From contig CP064972.1 of assembly GCA_016699405.1 (NCBI GenBank), forward strand, positions 3,565,501 through 3,629,500: a stretch of 64,000 nt of DNA, written 5' to 3'. The notes under the pieces are model-generated. The model was not told the origin of the DNA. It did not search any database and was given only the letters and a program-made list of their open reading frames with translations. Position numbers and translations under genes: made by a program. Shown here piece by piece: positions 33,201-40,489 of the stretch; the stretch's first letter is position 1, and each line of letters begins with the position of its first letter. The stretch comes from Holophagales bacterium. Lineage in GTDB: Bacteria > Acidobacteriota > Thermoanaerobaculia > Multivoradales > JAGPDF01.

Positions 33201-34116
33201 GGGTGGCGCCGAGCCGGAGGGCTCCCGACGGCCGCGCGGAGGCGGCGCCGGGGACCGTGGACCGCGTCCGGGACCGACCCCGCCGAGCACGACGGCGGGA
33301 TCCCGGTCGGCGACAGGACCCGCCGCGCCTCAACCGGTGGTTCGCGGCGGAGGGGGTGCCTCAACGCTGTTGCCACAGGCGGCAGCAGGTGCCTGCCGCC
33401 TCGGCCTACGCTACGTTGCCGGCCTCCGGCGCGAAATGGCCGAACGGATCGAGCACGAACGCAAGCTCCGCCGCTTCGACGACGTCGACGACCTCCAGCG
33501 CCGCTGCGGCCTGCGCCTCGACGAGCTCGAGCGCCTCGCCCAGGCCGGAGCGCTCGCCTCGCTCGGCCTCACGCGGCGCGGCGCCCTCTGGCAGGCGGCG
33601 CTCGCCGTTCGCCCGGCGGGCGAACTGTTCGAGAGAGCGGGTCCCGAGAACGACCCCGCCCGCGACGCCGTCGAGCCGAGCAACGCATACCCACTGCCGG
33701 AGATGTCCGCCTGGGAGAGCACCGTCGCCGACTTCGCTGCCACCGGAGTCACCGCCGGGAAACACCCGCTCGCCTACTTCCGCACCGCGCTCACCGCCCA
33801 GGGCGTGCTCTCCGCCGCCGAGCTCGTGGCGGTGCCCCACGGCGCGCGGATCCGGACCGCCGGCTCGGTCATCGTCCGCCAGCGCCCCGGCACTGCCAAG
33901 GGCATTCTCTTCATGACCCTCGAGGACGAGACGGGCATGTCGCAGGCGATCGTCCATCGCGCCCTGCTGCGCGAGCATCGCAAGACGATCGTCGGATCCA
34001 ACGGCCTGGTCGTCGAAGGGCTCCTCGAGCAACGAGACGGCTCGATCTCGATCAAGGCGGAGCGCTTCTGGCCGCTCGCCGAGCTCGTCGCCGTGCCGAG
34101 CCACGACTTCCGCTGA
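30280..34116 (+). CDS. dnaE2: Error-prone DNA polymerase DnaE2 with large in-frame insert
   Basis: Second C-family polymerase, 1278 residues, of the DnaE2/ImuC type used in damage-tolerant, mutagenic synthesis. N-terminal PHP-like domain starts RYAELHAASAFSFLDGASLPE and has lost some histidines; GRGSAANSAVCYALGITAVDP and WPDIDLDLPSGEKRERVIQY carry the catalytic aspartates D441 and D443; GFPESHAASFALIAYASAYL is diagnostic for DnaE2. A tail with helix-hairpin-helix and OB fold (residues about 1040-1278) follows. Between DVNHSRVRCSWEG (ends about residue 863) and CRLGLRYVAGLRRE (starts at 1039) lie about 175 low-complexity residues where other members have a short link. No imuA or imuB is next to it. 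The ATG at 30280 is chosen by homology and the -10 box. Confidence 0.9.
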   Translation: MAPQFPGEPPRILGQGTPYLSPGARKEKLRERHFRPRAGGSPHRYAELHAASAFSFLDGASLPEDLVERAAALGLPAVALLDRNGVYGAPRFHQAAKRAGIKALVGAEVVLELPAERTPPAGREDPRRSLTHPRLPLLVADRAGYRNLCRMLSTAARGATKGEGVVGPELLAAHAGGLWALTGGTEGPVARALAAEGIDGARRALEQLAWTFEGRVRVELQRHGRRDEEHRNQALLELARRLRLPIVATNGVRYATPDANPLHDVLTALRHRTTLDQAGRRLEENGERHLKAAGEMASLFADLPAALAASAELAERLDFTLADLGYRFPDYPLPPGETPASYLRQVTWNAARSRFRPLSARAQAQIAKELALIEKLDLAGYFLIVWDLVQFCQRERILAQGRGSAANSAVCYALGITAVDPVKMDLLFERFLSEERGEWPDIDLDLPSGEKRERVIQYVYRRYGPQGTAMTANVITYRDRSATREVAKVLGFSSEQIDRLAKQLGTFRHDTSRGDAKDLDRELAAAGLDPTEPRVRHFATLWKRIHNLPRHLGQHSGGMVIAAGRLDEVVPLEPAAMPGRLVVQWDKDDCADLGIIKVDLLGLGMLNALEEAIPLIRVHERVNVDLAHLPQDDPGVFAMLRAADTVGVFQVESRAQMASLPRNAPEKFYDLVIQVAIIRPGPIVGGMVRPFFERRLKRQPVVHLHPSLAPILERTLGVPLFQEQLLRIAMVAAGFSGGEAEELRRAMGFKRSEERMRGIEAKLRAGMTARGITGETQNQIVQSITSFALYGFPESHAASFALIAYASAYLKRYHPTAFLIALLNAWPMGFYHPATLVQDAMRHGVAVLPIDVNHSRVRCSWEGCTPGRSPSADHAIPGGPRHGTGSNGRKTRACTPPPAGERVLSSPLPTSVLARDTSPGSRPPAGSGLRAGAGALGPATHSPSGPPPEAGFGDRSTERNAGRGEPRTGPAPAAGGAEPEGSRRPRGGGAGDRGPRPGPTPPSTTAGSRSATGPAAPQPVVRGGGGASTLLPQAAAGACRLGLRYVAGLRREMAERIEHERKLRRFDDVDDLQRRCGLRLDELERLAQAGALASLGLTRRGALWQAALAVRPAGELFERAGPENDPARDAVEPSNAYPLPEMSAWESTVADFAATGVTAGKHPLAYFRTALTAQGVLSAAELVAVPHGARIRTAGSVIVRQRPGTAKGILFMTLEDETGMSQAIVHRALLREHRKTIVGSNGLVVEGLLEQRDGSISIKAERFWPLAELVAVPSHDFR
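32870..33390 (+). other. Anomalous in-frame insert within dnaE2
   Basis: About 520 bases that do not encode any DnaE2 homology. All three forward frames and long minus-strand frames are open here, the composition is extremely C/G-rich with G-runs, and the translation is Pro/Gly/Arg low complexity. Flanking homology on both sides is in the same frame, so the length is a multiple of three. The exact ends are uncertain to about 20-30 bases. Candidate explanations are a dispersed repeat element that keeps the frame, or a mis-assembly. Confidence 0.6.
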
Positions 34117-34117
34117 A

Positions 34118-34145
34118 GCTCGAGGCAGCTCAGAAGAGCTCGAGC
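34118..34145. terminator. Possible bidirectional hairpin between dnaE2 and vapC
   Basis: GCTCGAG at 34118-34124 pairs with CTCGAGC at 34139-34145, loop of 14 bases. It sits over the 13-base gap of two convergent genes and extends into the end of vapC. No T-run on either side, so it is only a weak candidate. Confidence 0.35.
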
Positions 34146-34522
34146 CGCAACGGCACCACCTCACCGATCCGCTCGAAGTCGCGATCGCGAGTGAGCAGGG
34201 TCGCGTCACCCTCCATCGCCGCGAGGGCGATGAGCAGGTCGATGAGCGCCGCCTGCGTCCCGCGTCGCGCCAGCGCGAACCGCGCCTCGGCCGCCCGACG
34301 CCAGACGTCGAGGGGAAGCGCGAGCCAGTCGAGCGCCCCGAGCAACCGCTCGAGCCGCTTCCCCTCCGCGTAGGTCGGCGCCCCGGAAAGCACCTCGGCG
34401 AGCACCGGGCCGCAGATTCCGACGTCGCCCCCTGCGAGCCGCGAGTCGAGCCGCTCGACCGCCACCGGATCGCCCCGGAAGAAGGCGATCCACGCCGAGG
34501 TATCGACGAGAATGAGGCTCAC
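34130..34522 (-). CDS. vapC: PIN-domain ribonuclease toxin (VapC family)
   Basis: 130 residues. The PIN acidic residues are present: D7 in LILVDTSAWIAFF, E43 in PVLAEVLSG, D95 in AALIDLLIA and D113 in TRDRDFERIG. VapC toxins are metal-dependent RNases that cleave tRNA or rRNA. The ATG at 34522 overlaps the stop of the antitoxin gene (ATGA). Converges with dnaE2 with only 13 bases between stops. Confidence 0.92.
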   Translation of the reverse strand: MSLILVDTSAWIAFFRGDPVAVERLDSRLAGGDVGICGPVLAEVLSGAPTYAEGKRLERLLGALDWLALPLDVWRRAAEARFALARRGTQAALIDLLIALAAMEGDATLLTRDRDFERIGEVVPLRLELF

Positions 34523-34719
34523 TCCGGTGACCGCTCGCGCGACTCGGCGACGTCAACCGCCAGATCGAGCCGTCCGGCCAGCCGGCGCAGCTCTTCACGC
34601 CGCGACCGCCGGATCAGCTCCTCGAGCCCGGCGATCACCGCCTCCCGCTTCGTCGACAGATGCGCGGCACGCCGCGCCTCCTCCAGCAGGTCGTCCGGGA
34701 GATCGAGGGTGGTTCTCAT
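34519..34719 (-). CDS. vapB: VapB-type antitoxin
   Basis: 66 residues, ribbon-helix-helix: MRTTLDLPDDLLEEARRAA is the typical MRTTL(N/D)LDDDLL start, then STKREAVIAGLEELIRRSRRE. The acidic C-terminal tail would wrap VapC. The start is the ATG at 34719, with a TATGCT -10 box six bases upstream and no Shine-Dalgarno. Antitoxin precedes toxin with a 4-base overlap, the standard order, and the RHH protein should repress its own promoter. Confidence 0.9.
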   Translation of the reverse strand: MRTTLDLPDDLLEEARRAAHLSTKREAVIAGLEELIRRSRREELRRLAGRLDLAVDVAESRERSPE

Positions 34720-34754
34720 GCCGCGAGCATAAGAAATGCCCTCCACGCGCACAA
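34720..34754 (-). promoter_or_regulatory. vapBC promoter, probably leaderless
   Basis: On the minus strand: TTGTGC (34754-34749), a 17-base spacer, TATGCT (34731-34726), then six bases (CGCGGC) and the vapB ATG. The arrangement predicts an mRNA starting at the ATG. Confidence 0.6.
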
Positions 34755-34830
34755 GTGCCTCAATCGCCCCCGAACCAGACCGGTTCGATGACGCGGCCCA
34801 GGGCGAAGGCCCATCCATCCTGCCGCGGCC

Positions 34831-35946
34831 CTAGAGCCAGCCGCGCGCCTTCTCCATCGCCGCGACGAAGGCCGGGCGGTCGGCGGCGCCGACCCACTCG
34901 ACCCACTCGCGCAGCGCTCGTTCGAGGCCCTGGTAGACCTCGGGAGTGAACGGATTGAGGCGCTGGATCGCAAAGTAGAGATCCGGATCCTCGTGCAGCA
35001 CGCTCGCCGTGGTGGCGAGCTGGGCGTGGAAGGTGGTCGAGCCGACGGCGTCGAGCTCGGCGCGCGAGAGCCCGCTCTCGGCGAGCGCGCGGGCGAAGAG
35101 GAGGTTGACGAAGTGCGAGAGACCGAGAACGCGCGAGGCGATGCGATCGTGATCCTCGAGCGAGAGGTAGACGAGCCGCGCCGCCGTCTCGCGGAAGAGG
35201 CCGGCGGCACGGTCGGTCGCCGCCGGGTCGCCACAGTCGCAGAGACAGATCACCTTGTCGGAGAGGACGCGGGCGCTCGGCCCGAACATCGGGTGAACGC
35301 TGGTCACCGCGAGCCCAGCCTCGCGTGCGCGATCCAGCGCCGGCCGGAGATGACCCTTGAGGCTTGCCACGTCGAAGAGAGTGCCCCGCCAGCCGGAGAC
35401 GGCAACGGCTTCGATCGCTGCCGCCGTGCCGTCCAGGGGAACCGCGACGACGGCGAGGGTGCTCCCCTCCAGGCCCTCCTCGAGGCTCCTTGCCGATGGC
35501 AGCTCGCTGCTCCCTCCGGAACGCACGTCGAAGCTGCGCACCGCGTGTCCCTGATTGGCGAAGAAGCGCGCCAGCCAGCCGCCCATCCGTCCGCCACCGC
35601 CCACCAGCAGGACCGACTCGGCGTTGCCCGAGTAGCCGCTGAAGTGGGCCTCCTCCTGCACGCGACACGCTTCGAGGATCAGCTGCTGCATCAAGCCTTG
35701 AGCCAGCTCCGGGCCGAGGCCCAGCTCGCGCGCCTGCTCGCCGGCGCGGGCCAGCACCCGTTTCTCGACTTCGAAGTCGCGCAGCGGAATCGCTGCCGCA
35801 CGCTTCGCCTCGCCGACCTCGCGCGCCAGCTCCATCCGCTCCGCCACCAGCGCCAGCAGCGCAGCGTCCAGTCTGCGGATGCGGTGCCTCAGCGCCTCGA
35901 GCCGCGGATCGGAAGCTTCGCTGTCGGGGATCGCCATCGCCTTCAC
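34831..35946 (-). CDS. tyrA: Bifunctional chorismate mutase / prephenate dehydrogenase
   Basis: 371 residues, two fused enzymes of tyrosine synthesis. Residues about 14-100 are an AroQ-type chorismate mutase (RLEALRHRIRRLDAALLALVAERM, then AKRAAAIPLRDFEVEKRVL). Residues about 112-371 are prephenate dehydrogenase with NAD loop VLLVGGGGRMGGWLARFF and HPMFGPS. This is the enterobacterial-type T-protein architecture. ATG at 35946, or the second Met four codons in. Divergent from proC across an 80-base gap holding TAGGCT and TAGACT hexamers on opposite strands. Confidence 0.95.
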   Translation of the reverse strand: MKAMAIPDSEASDPRLEALRHRIRRLDAALLALVAERMELAREVGEAKRAAAIPLRDFEVEKRVLARAGEQARELGLGPELAQGLMQQLILEACRVQEEAHFSGYSGNAESVLLVGGGGRMGGWLARFFANQGHAVRSFDVRSGGSSELPSARSLEEGLEGSTLAVVAVPLDGTAAAIEAVAVSGWRGTLFDVASLKGHLRPALDRAREAGLAVTSVHPMFGPSARVLSDKVICLCDCGDPAATDRAAGLFRETAARLVYLSLEDHDRIASRVLGLSHFVNLLFARALAESGLSRAELDAVGSTTFHAQLATTASVLHEDPDLYFAIQRLNPFTPEVYQGLERALREWVEWVGAADRPAFVAAMEKARGWL

Positions 35947-36026
35947 CTCTCGCGGCTCGCGAGCCTAGCACCGGGCGGAGCGCTAGACTTGCTCGGCTGG
36001 CGGTCGAAAGGAAGCGAGGTCTGTCG

Positions 36027-36845
36027 ATGAAGAAGGCGACGATCGCGGTGCTCGGCGCGGGCACCATGGGGCAGGTGATCCTGAAAGGACTCCTGAGTGC
36101 GGGGCATCCGAAGTCCTCGCTGCGAGCGACCGTACGCACCCGCGAGACGGCAGCGGCTCTCGAGCGCGATCTCGGCATCATCGTCACCACCGACAACGTC
36201 GCCGCCGCCCGCGGCGCCGATGTCGTCATCCTCTCGCTCAAGCCCAAGACGCTGGCGCCGGTCGCACGCGCTCTCGCCGAGGCCGGGGCCGTCGGCAAGC
36301 GGTCGCTGGTGGTCTCCATCGCCGCCGGCGTCGGCCTCGCCAGCCTCGAGGCCGCGCTCGGCGACACCGCCGCGGTCATCCGGGCGATGCCGAACACGCC
36401 CTGCTCGGTGGGCTGCGGCACGACGGTGCTCTCCCCCGGGAAGAAGGTCACTCGCGCTCAGATCCGCATCGCCACGGCGCTCTTCGAGCCGCTCGGTCGC
36501 GTCCTCGAGCTCCCCGAACAGCACATGGACACGGTCACCGGCCTCTCGGCCAGCGGACCCGCCTTCGTCTACGTCATCCTGGAGGCGCTGGCAGATGGCG
36601 GCGTGGCGCGCGGCCTGCCGCGCAAGGTCGCCATCGAGATGGCGGCTCAGATGGTCTACGGGGCGGCGGCGATGGTGCTGCGCAGCGGCCGCCACCCCGC
36701 CGCGCTGAAGGACGACGTGACGACACCGGCCGGCTGCACGATCGCCGGCATTCTGGCGCTCGAGGACGGCCGTATCCGTAGCGTGCTCTCACGCGCTGTC
36801 GAAATCGCCAGCGTCCGCGCCGGCGAGCTCGGCCGTACCGGCTGA
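36027..36845 (+). CDS. proC: Pyrroline-5-carboxylate reductase
   Basis: Last step of proline synthesis, NAD(P)H-dependent, 272 residues. N-terminal Rossmann loop VLGAGTMGQVILKGLL, RAMPNTPCSVGCGTTVLSPG, and the C-terminal dimerisation signature TVTGLSASGPAFVYVILEALADGG, ending with the DDVTTPAGCTIAGI motif. A GGAAG Shine-Dalgarno precedes the ATG. Possibly linked in metabolism with the ornithine aminotransferase at 39179, which makes the same pyrroline/semialdehyde intermediate. Confidence 0.97.
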   Translation: MKKATIAVLGAGTMGQVILKGLLSAGHPKSSLRATVRTRETAAALERDLGIIVTTDNVAAARGADVVILSLKPKTLAPVARALAEAGAVGKRSLVVSIAAGVGLASLEAALGDTAAVIRAMPNTPCSVGCGTTVLSPGKKVTRAQIRIATALFEPLGRVLELPEQHMDTVTGLSASGPAFVYVILEALADGGVARGLPRKVAIEMAAQMVYGAAAMVLRSGRHPAALKDDVTTPAGCTIAGILALEDGRIRSVLSRAVEIASVRAGELGRTG

Positions 36846-36890
36846 TCCGCGGCGGGTCCGAAGGGGCCCGCCTTCGCGGACGCCTTCTCT
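36846..36890 (+). terminator. Terminator after proC
   Basis: Outer stem TCCGCG (36846-36851) with CGCGGA (36875-36880) and inner stem of eight pairs from 36852 to 36871 with a GAAG-type loop; a pyrimidine-rich tail CGCCTTCTCT follows. The poly-G block begins just beyond. Confidence 0.65.
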
Positions 36891-36895
36891 CGGAG

Positions 36896-37108
<213 letters not shown>

Positions 37109-37118
37109 CCGGCGCACC

Positions 37119-37152
37119 AAACAGAACGGGGAGGTCCGAAGGACCTCCCCGT
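37119..37152 (-). terminator. Terminator of the M43 protease gene
   Basis: Perfect 12-bp stem ACGGGGAGGTCC / GGACCTCCCCGT (37126-37152) with a GAA loop. On the minus strand it is followed by TCTGTTT, a usable U-tract. It ends 39 bases downstream of the protease stop codon. Confidence 0.8.
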
Positions 37153-37190
37153 CGATCGTCCAGGCCACCGCGAGGCGACCGTGCGTGGCC

Positions 37191-38063
37191 TCAGAGGCTC
37201 GGACGATAGGTCGAGACCATCTGCTGCATGCGAGCCTTCTGGCCGGCCGAGAAGGTATTCATGCAGGAGTCGTCGGTGTAGTCCATGAAGTTCTTGATCG
37301 GGTCGGCCCCGGTCGACGTGCAGGTGTCGCGACCGGTCGGGCAGCCGTACGCTGCGCTCGCCTCGGCCGGCGTGTCGCTGACGCTGTCGCCCGGCGAGGC
37401 GCAACCACCCTGGAAGGTGTGGTAGAGGCCGAGATAGTGCCCGATCTCGTGGGTGGCCGTGTCACCGAGGTTGTAGGGAGAGGCGGTGCCGCCCGGCAGC
37501 GACTCGGCCATCAGCACGACGCCATGCCAGTAGCTCGACTCGGCGTACGAGTTCGGGAAGACCGCGTATCCGAGGATTCCGCCCGACGGCGCACACGAGT
37601 AGATGTTGAGGTTGTGCGCCGGATCGATGGCGAGAGCCTGCTTCATCTTCGACTCGCTCGAGCCATAGCACTTGGTGTACCAGGTGCTGTTCGTCGTCCG
37701 GTCGGTGCCGGCGAGATAGAACTGGAATCCGGTCCCGGCATACGCCGCGTTGAGAACGCTGATCTGGCTGGTGATCATGCTGTCCGGGATGTTCCCCTGG
37801 CTGCGCGCCGTTCCCGAGCGGACGACGTGCCAGCGGATCGGGATGTTCCACGAGACGGCCTCGGAGGCGTCGTTGCCGTACAGCCGCGTGAACTGAGCCA
37901 GTGCGGCGTTCACCTCGGCCACTTCCCGCTCGCTCGGGTTCACGACGGCGCAGCGCTGACCGCGCTCGACCTGCCCCTCGGTTCCGAGGAAGTGGATGTC
38001 CTGCGCACCCGCCATGGTGGCGAGCAGCAGTGCGACGGCGCTCACTCCGATCGACTTCTTCAC
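37191..38063 (-). CDS. Exported M43-family zinc metalloprotease
   Basis: 290 residues with a clear signal peptide (KKSIGVSAVALLLATMAGAQ). The zinc site is THEIGHYLGLYHTF with H205, E206, H209 and H215 (HExxHxxGxxH), and the downstream NFMDYTDDSCMNTFS supplies the Met-turn. DTPAEAS and conserved Cys pairs match cytophagalysin/pappalysin-like M43 proteins. Probably a secreted or periplasmic protease. The GTG at 38063 has a GGGAGG Shine-Dalgarno eight bases upstream. Not near any export-system gene. Confidence 0.92.
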   Translation of the reverse strand: MKKSIGVSAVALLLATMAGAQDIHFLGTEGQVERGQRCAVVNPSEREVAEVNAALAQFTRLYGNDASEAVSWNIPIRWHVVRSGTARSQGNIPDSMITSQISVLNAAYAGTGFQFYLAGTDRTTNSTWYTKCYGSSESKMKQALAIDPAHNLNIYSCAPSGGILGYAVFPNSYAESSYWHGVVLMAESLPGGTASPYNLGDTATHEIGHYLGLYHTFQGGCASPGDSVSDTPAEASAAYGCPTGRDTCTSTGADPIKNFMDYTDDSCMNTFSAGQKARMQQMVSTYRPSL

Positions 38064-38304
38064 GTGGACGACCTCCCTGGAATCGAGCAGGTGGGGCGTG
38101 GCGCGAGCTCCCCGGATGGGTGTTCCGCTGTCGGCCCCGGATCTTGGCGCGGATCACTTGAGCAACCGGCGTGCCACGTCGTTCTCGGCAGGCTCGCCCC
38201 GGGGCGACCCACGGGAGAGGCGCTCAGCGGCGGAAAACGGGCGATCTTCCGGGCTTCGTGGGTCATTCGTCGAGCAGGCCCGGGTCGCCTCGCGACCCTC
38301 CGGC

Positions 38305-39069
38305 TCAGATACTGACCCGAGAGGTGCGGATCGGAGCTCCGGGGAATGCCGCGACGAGCTCCTCTTGCGACAGCTCGCGACTGCCGCCCGGAGGGAGGTC
38401 GCCGAGGGTGATCCCGCCAAATGCCACCCGTTTCAGCCGCGCGACCTCATGCCCGAGCGACGCGAAGAGCCGGCGAACTTCGCGATTGCGCCCCTCCCGT
38501 AGCACGACAACCAGATGACTCTCGCGCCGGGAGCGCTTGCGAACCACGACGCTTGCCGCCGCGAGCCGCTCCCCGTCGCTGTCGACTCCGTCCTGCGCCC
38601 GCCTCGCCGCGGCATCCGAGACCTCACCGCGAACGGTGACGAGGTAGGTGCGATCGACTTCATGGGCCGGATCGCAGAGCCAGTCGGACAGTCGGGTGTC
38701 GTTGGTCAGGAGCAACAGGCCTGACGTTGCCCAGTCGAGCCGGCCGACCGGGGCCAGGTACCCCCGCGAGAGGTCCACCAGGTCGAGAACCGACCGGCGT
38801 CCCTGCGGATCGCGAGCCGTCGTCACCACCCCTCGTGGTTTGTGAAGCAGCACGGTCCGCCAAGCCGGGCGCTCGAGCCGCTTCCCGTCGAGAGAAAGAC
38901 TCAGCCGCTCCGGCACCACTGGCGACGCGGGATCGAGGAGGATCGAGCCGCCCACGCTCAGTCGTCCGGCAAGAATCCACTCGCGCGCTTCACGACGCGA
39001 CGCCAGTCCGAGCTTCGACAGGGCGCGCTCGAGCGAGACCTGGCCGGGGCGGTGCGTACGGGACGCCAT
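38305..39069 (-). CDS. S4-domain pseudouridine synthase (RsuA/RluB/RluF family)
   Basis: 254 residues. N-terminal S4 RNA-binding domain (VSLERALSKLGLASRREAREWI), then the synthase domain with the catalytic Asp in PVGRLDWATSGLLLLTND, KPRGVVTT and EGRNREVRRLFASLGHEV. Modifies 16S or 23S rRNA; the exact target cannot be read from sequence. I chose the ATG at 39069 rather than the one at 39087 because TAGAAT at 39082-39077 stands seven bases before it and occupies the intervening codons. The 241 bases between 38064 and 38304 show no gene. Confidence 0.9.
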   Translation of the reverse strand: MASRTHRPGQVSLERALSKLGLASRREAREWILAGRLSVGGSILLDPASPVVPERLSLSLDGKRLERPAWRTVLLHKPRGVVTTARDPQGRRSVLDLVDLSRGYLAPVGRLDWATSGLLLLTNDTRLSDWLCDPAHEVDRTYLVTVRGEVSDAAARRAQDGVDSDGERLAAASVVVRKRSRRESHLVVVLREGRNREVRRLFASLGHEVARLKRVAFGGITLGDLPPGGSRELSQEELVAAFPGAPIRTSRVSI

Positions 39070-39082
39070 GCCGATGATTCTA
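39070..39082 (-). promoter_or_regulatory. -10 element seven bases before the pseudouridine synthase start
   Basis: TAGAAT at 39082-39077 on the minus strand, then CATCGGC and ATG. No Shine-Dalgarno and a poor -35. It argues for the internal ATG as the true, leaderless start. Confidence 0.5.
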
Positions 39083-39178
39083 GGCATCGAACCTCCCGAC
39101 TGTGGGAAAATCCGGCGACCCGGACCCGGGCCTTCGCTCCGATGCCGGGCCCCCTTCCCATCCGAGGAGACTTCTCCG

Positions 39179-40393
39179 ATGAATACGCAGGACTACATCG
39201 CTCTCGAAGAGCGCTTCGGCGCCCACAACTACCACCCGCTCGACGTCGTGATCAACCGCGCCGAGGGGGTCTGGGTGTGGGACGTCGAAGGTCGCAAGTA
39301 CCTCGATTTCCTCGCCGCCTACTCCGCCGTCAATCAGGGGCACTGTCACCCGCGAATCCTCAAGGCACTCGTCGAGCAGAGCTGCCGCGTCGCCCTGACC
39401 TCGCGCGCCTTCCGCAACGATCAGCTCGGACTCTTCTACCAGGAGATCTGCGAGCTCGCCGGCTACCAGAAGTTCCTGCCGATGAACACCGGCGCCGAGG
39501 CCGTCGAGACGGCGATCAAGGCCGCGCGCAAGTGGGCCTACAAGGTCAAGGGCGTCTCCGCGGACAAAGCGGAGATCCTCGTCTTCCACAACAACTTCCA
39601 CGGCCGGACCACGACGATCGTCGGGTTCTCCTCCGAAGACCAGTACCGCGACGGCTTCGGCCCCTTCCCCACCGGCTTCCGTCTCCTCCCCTACGGCGAC
39701 GCCGAGGCGGTGGCGGCCGCGATGAACCCGAATGTCGCGGCCGTGCTCGTCGAGCCGATCCAGGGCGAGGGCGGCATCATCGTGCCCCCGGCCGGCTACC
39801 TTCAGCGGCTGCGCGAGCTGACCCGCGAGCATCATGCCCTGCTGATCGCCGACGAGATTCAGGCCGGCCTCGGCCGCACCGGCAAGCTCTTCGCCTTCGA
39901 GCACGAAGGGATCCGTCCGGACATCGTCATCGTCGGCAAGGCGCTCTCCGGCGGCCTCTACCCGGTCTCCGGCATCCTCGCCGACGACGCGGTGATGGGG
40001 GTCTTCCATCCGGGCGATCACGGCTCGACCTACGGCGGCAACCCGGTGGCGGCCGCGGTGGCGCGCGTCGCCTTGCGCGTGCTCGTCGAGGAGAACCTCG
40101 TCGACAACTCGGCGCGGCTGGGCGAGTACTTCATCGGCAAGCTGCGGGCGATCGGGTCGCCGCACGTCAAGGAGATCCGCGGCAAGGGGCTGTGGATCGG
40201 CATCGAGCTGCATCCGGAGGCCGGTGGCGCACGGCGCTTCAGCGAGCTTCTCCAGGCCGAGGGCCTGCTCTGCAAGGAGACCCATACCCACACGATCCGC
40301 ATCGCACCGCCGCTCGTCATCCGGCGTGAGGAGATCGACTGGGCCCTCGAGCGGCTGGCAAAGGTACTGACGGCACCGGTCACCGCCAGCTGA
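39179..40393 (+). CDS. rocD: Ornithine--oxo-acid aminotransferase
   Basis: PLP-dependent class III aminotransferase, 404 residues; moves the delta-amino group of ornithine to 2-oxoglutarate, giving glutamate semialdehyde. It begins YIALEERFGAHNYHPLDVVI, typical of RocD, with FHGRTTTIVGFS, the DEIQAGLGRTGK motif and K254 in VIVGKALSGGLYPVSG as the PLP lysine. Start chosen by a strong GAGGAGA ribosome site. It feeds proline synthesis (proC lies nearby) or arginine breakdown. Confidence 0.95.
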   Translation: MNTQDYIALEERFGAHNYHPLDVVINRAEGVWVWDVEGRKYLDFLAAYSAVNQGHCHPRILKALVEQSCRVALTSRAFRNDQLGLFYQEICELAGYQKFLPMNTGAEAVETAIKAARKWAYKVKGVSADKAEILVFHNNFHGRTTTIVGFSSEDQYRDGFGPFPTGFRLLPYGDAEAVAAAMNPNVAAVLVEPIQGEGGIIVPPAGYLQRLRELTREHHALLIADEIQAGLGRTGKLFAFEHEGIRPDIVIVGKALSGGLYPVSGILADDAVMGVFHPGDHGSTYGGNPVAAAVARVALRVLVEENLVDNSARLGEYFIGKLRAIGSPHVKEIRGKGLWIGIELHPEAGGARRFSELLQAEGLLCKETHTHTIRIAPPLVIRREEIDWALERLAKVLTAPVTAS

Positions 40394-40400
40394 GCGGTCG

Positions 40401-40434
40401 GGCGACCCCGGCCATCGCGATGACCGGGGTCGCC
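40401..40434. terminator. Bidirectional hairpin between rocD and helicase gene
   Basis: Perfect 11-bp stem, 40401-40411 with 40424-40434 (GGCGACCCCGG / CCGGGGTCGCC), 12-base loop. It stands between convergent genes. Neither side has a T-run. Confidence 0.55.
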
Positions 40435-40489
40435 GCTCGCTCCGCTCGACGGCGCCATCCCCCGGCGTTCTCGAGCGACCTCTCCTCTT

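Noticed and set aside
30442..33333. 963-residue minus-strand open frame
   Set aside because: Shadow of dnaE2. Only the part in the 32870-33390 insert might hold independent information, and I see no known domain there.
32870..33390. Frameshifted dnaE2 or intein
   Set aside because: Homology before and after the insert is in the same frame, and there are no intein splicing blocks (no N-terminal Cys/Ser block A or C-terminal HN-C/S/T).
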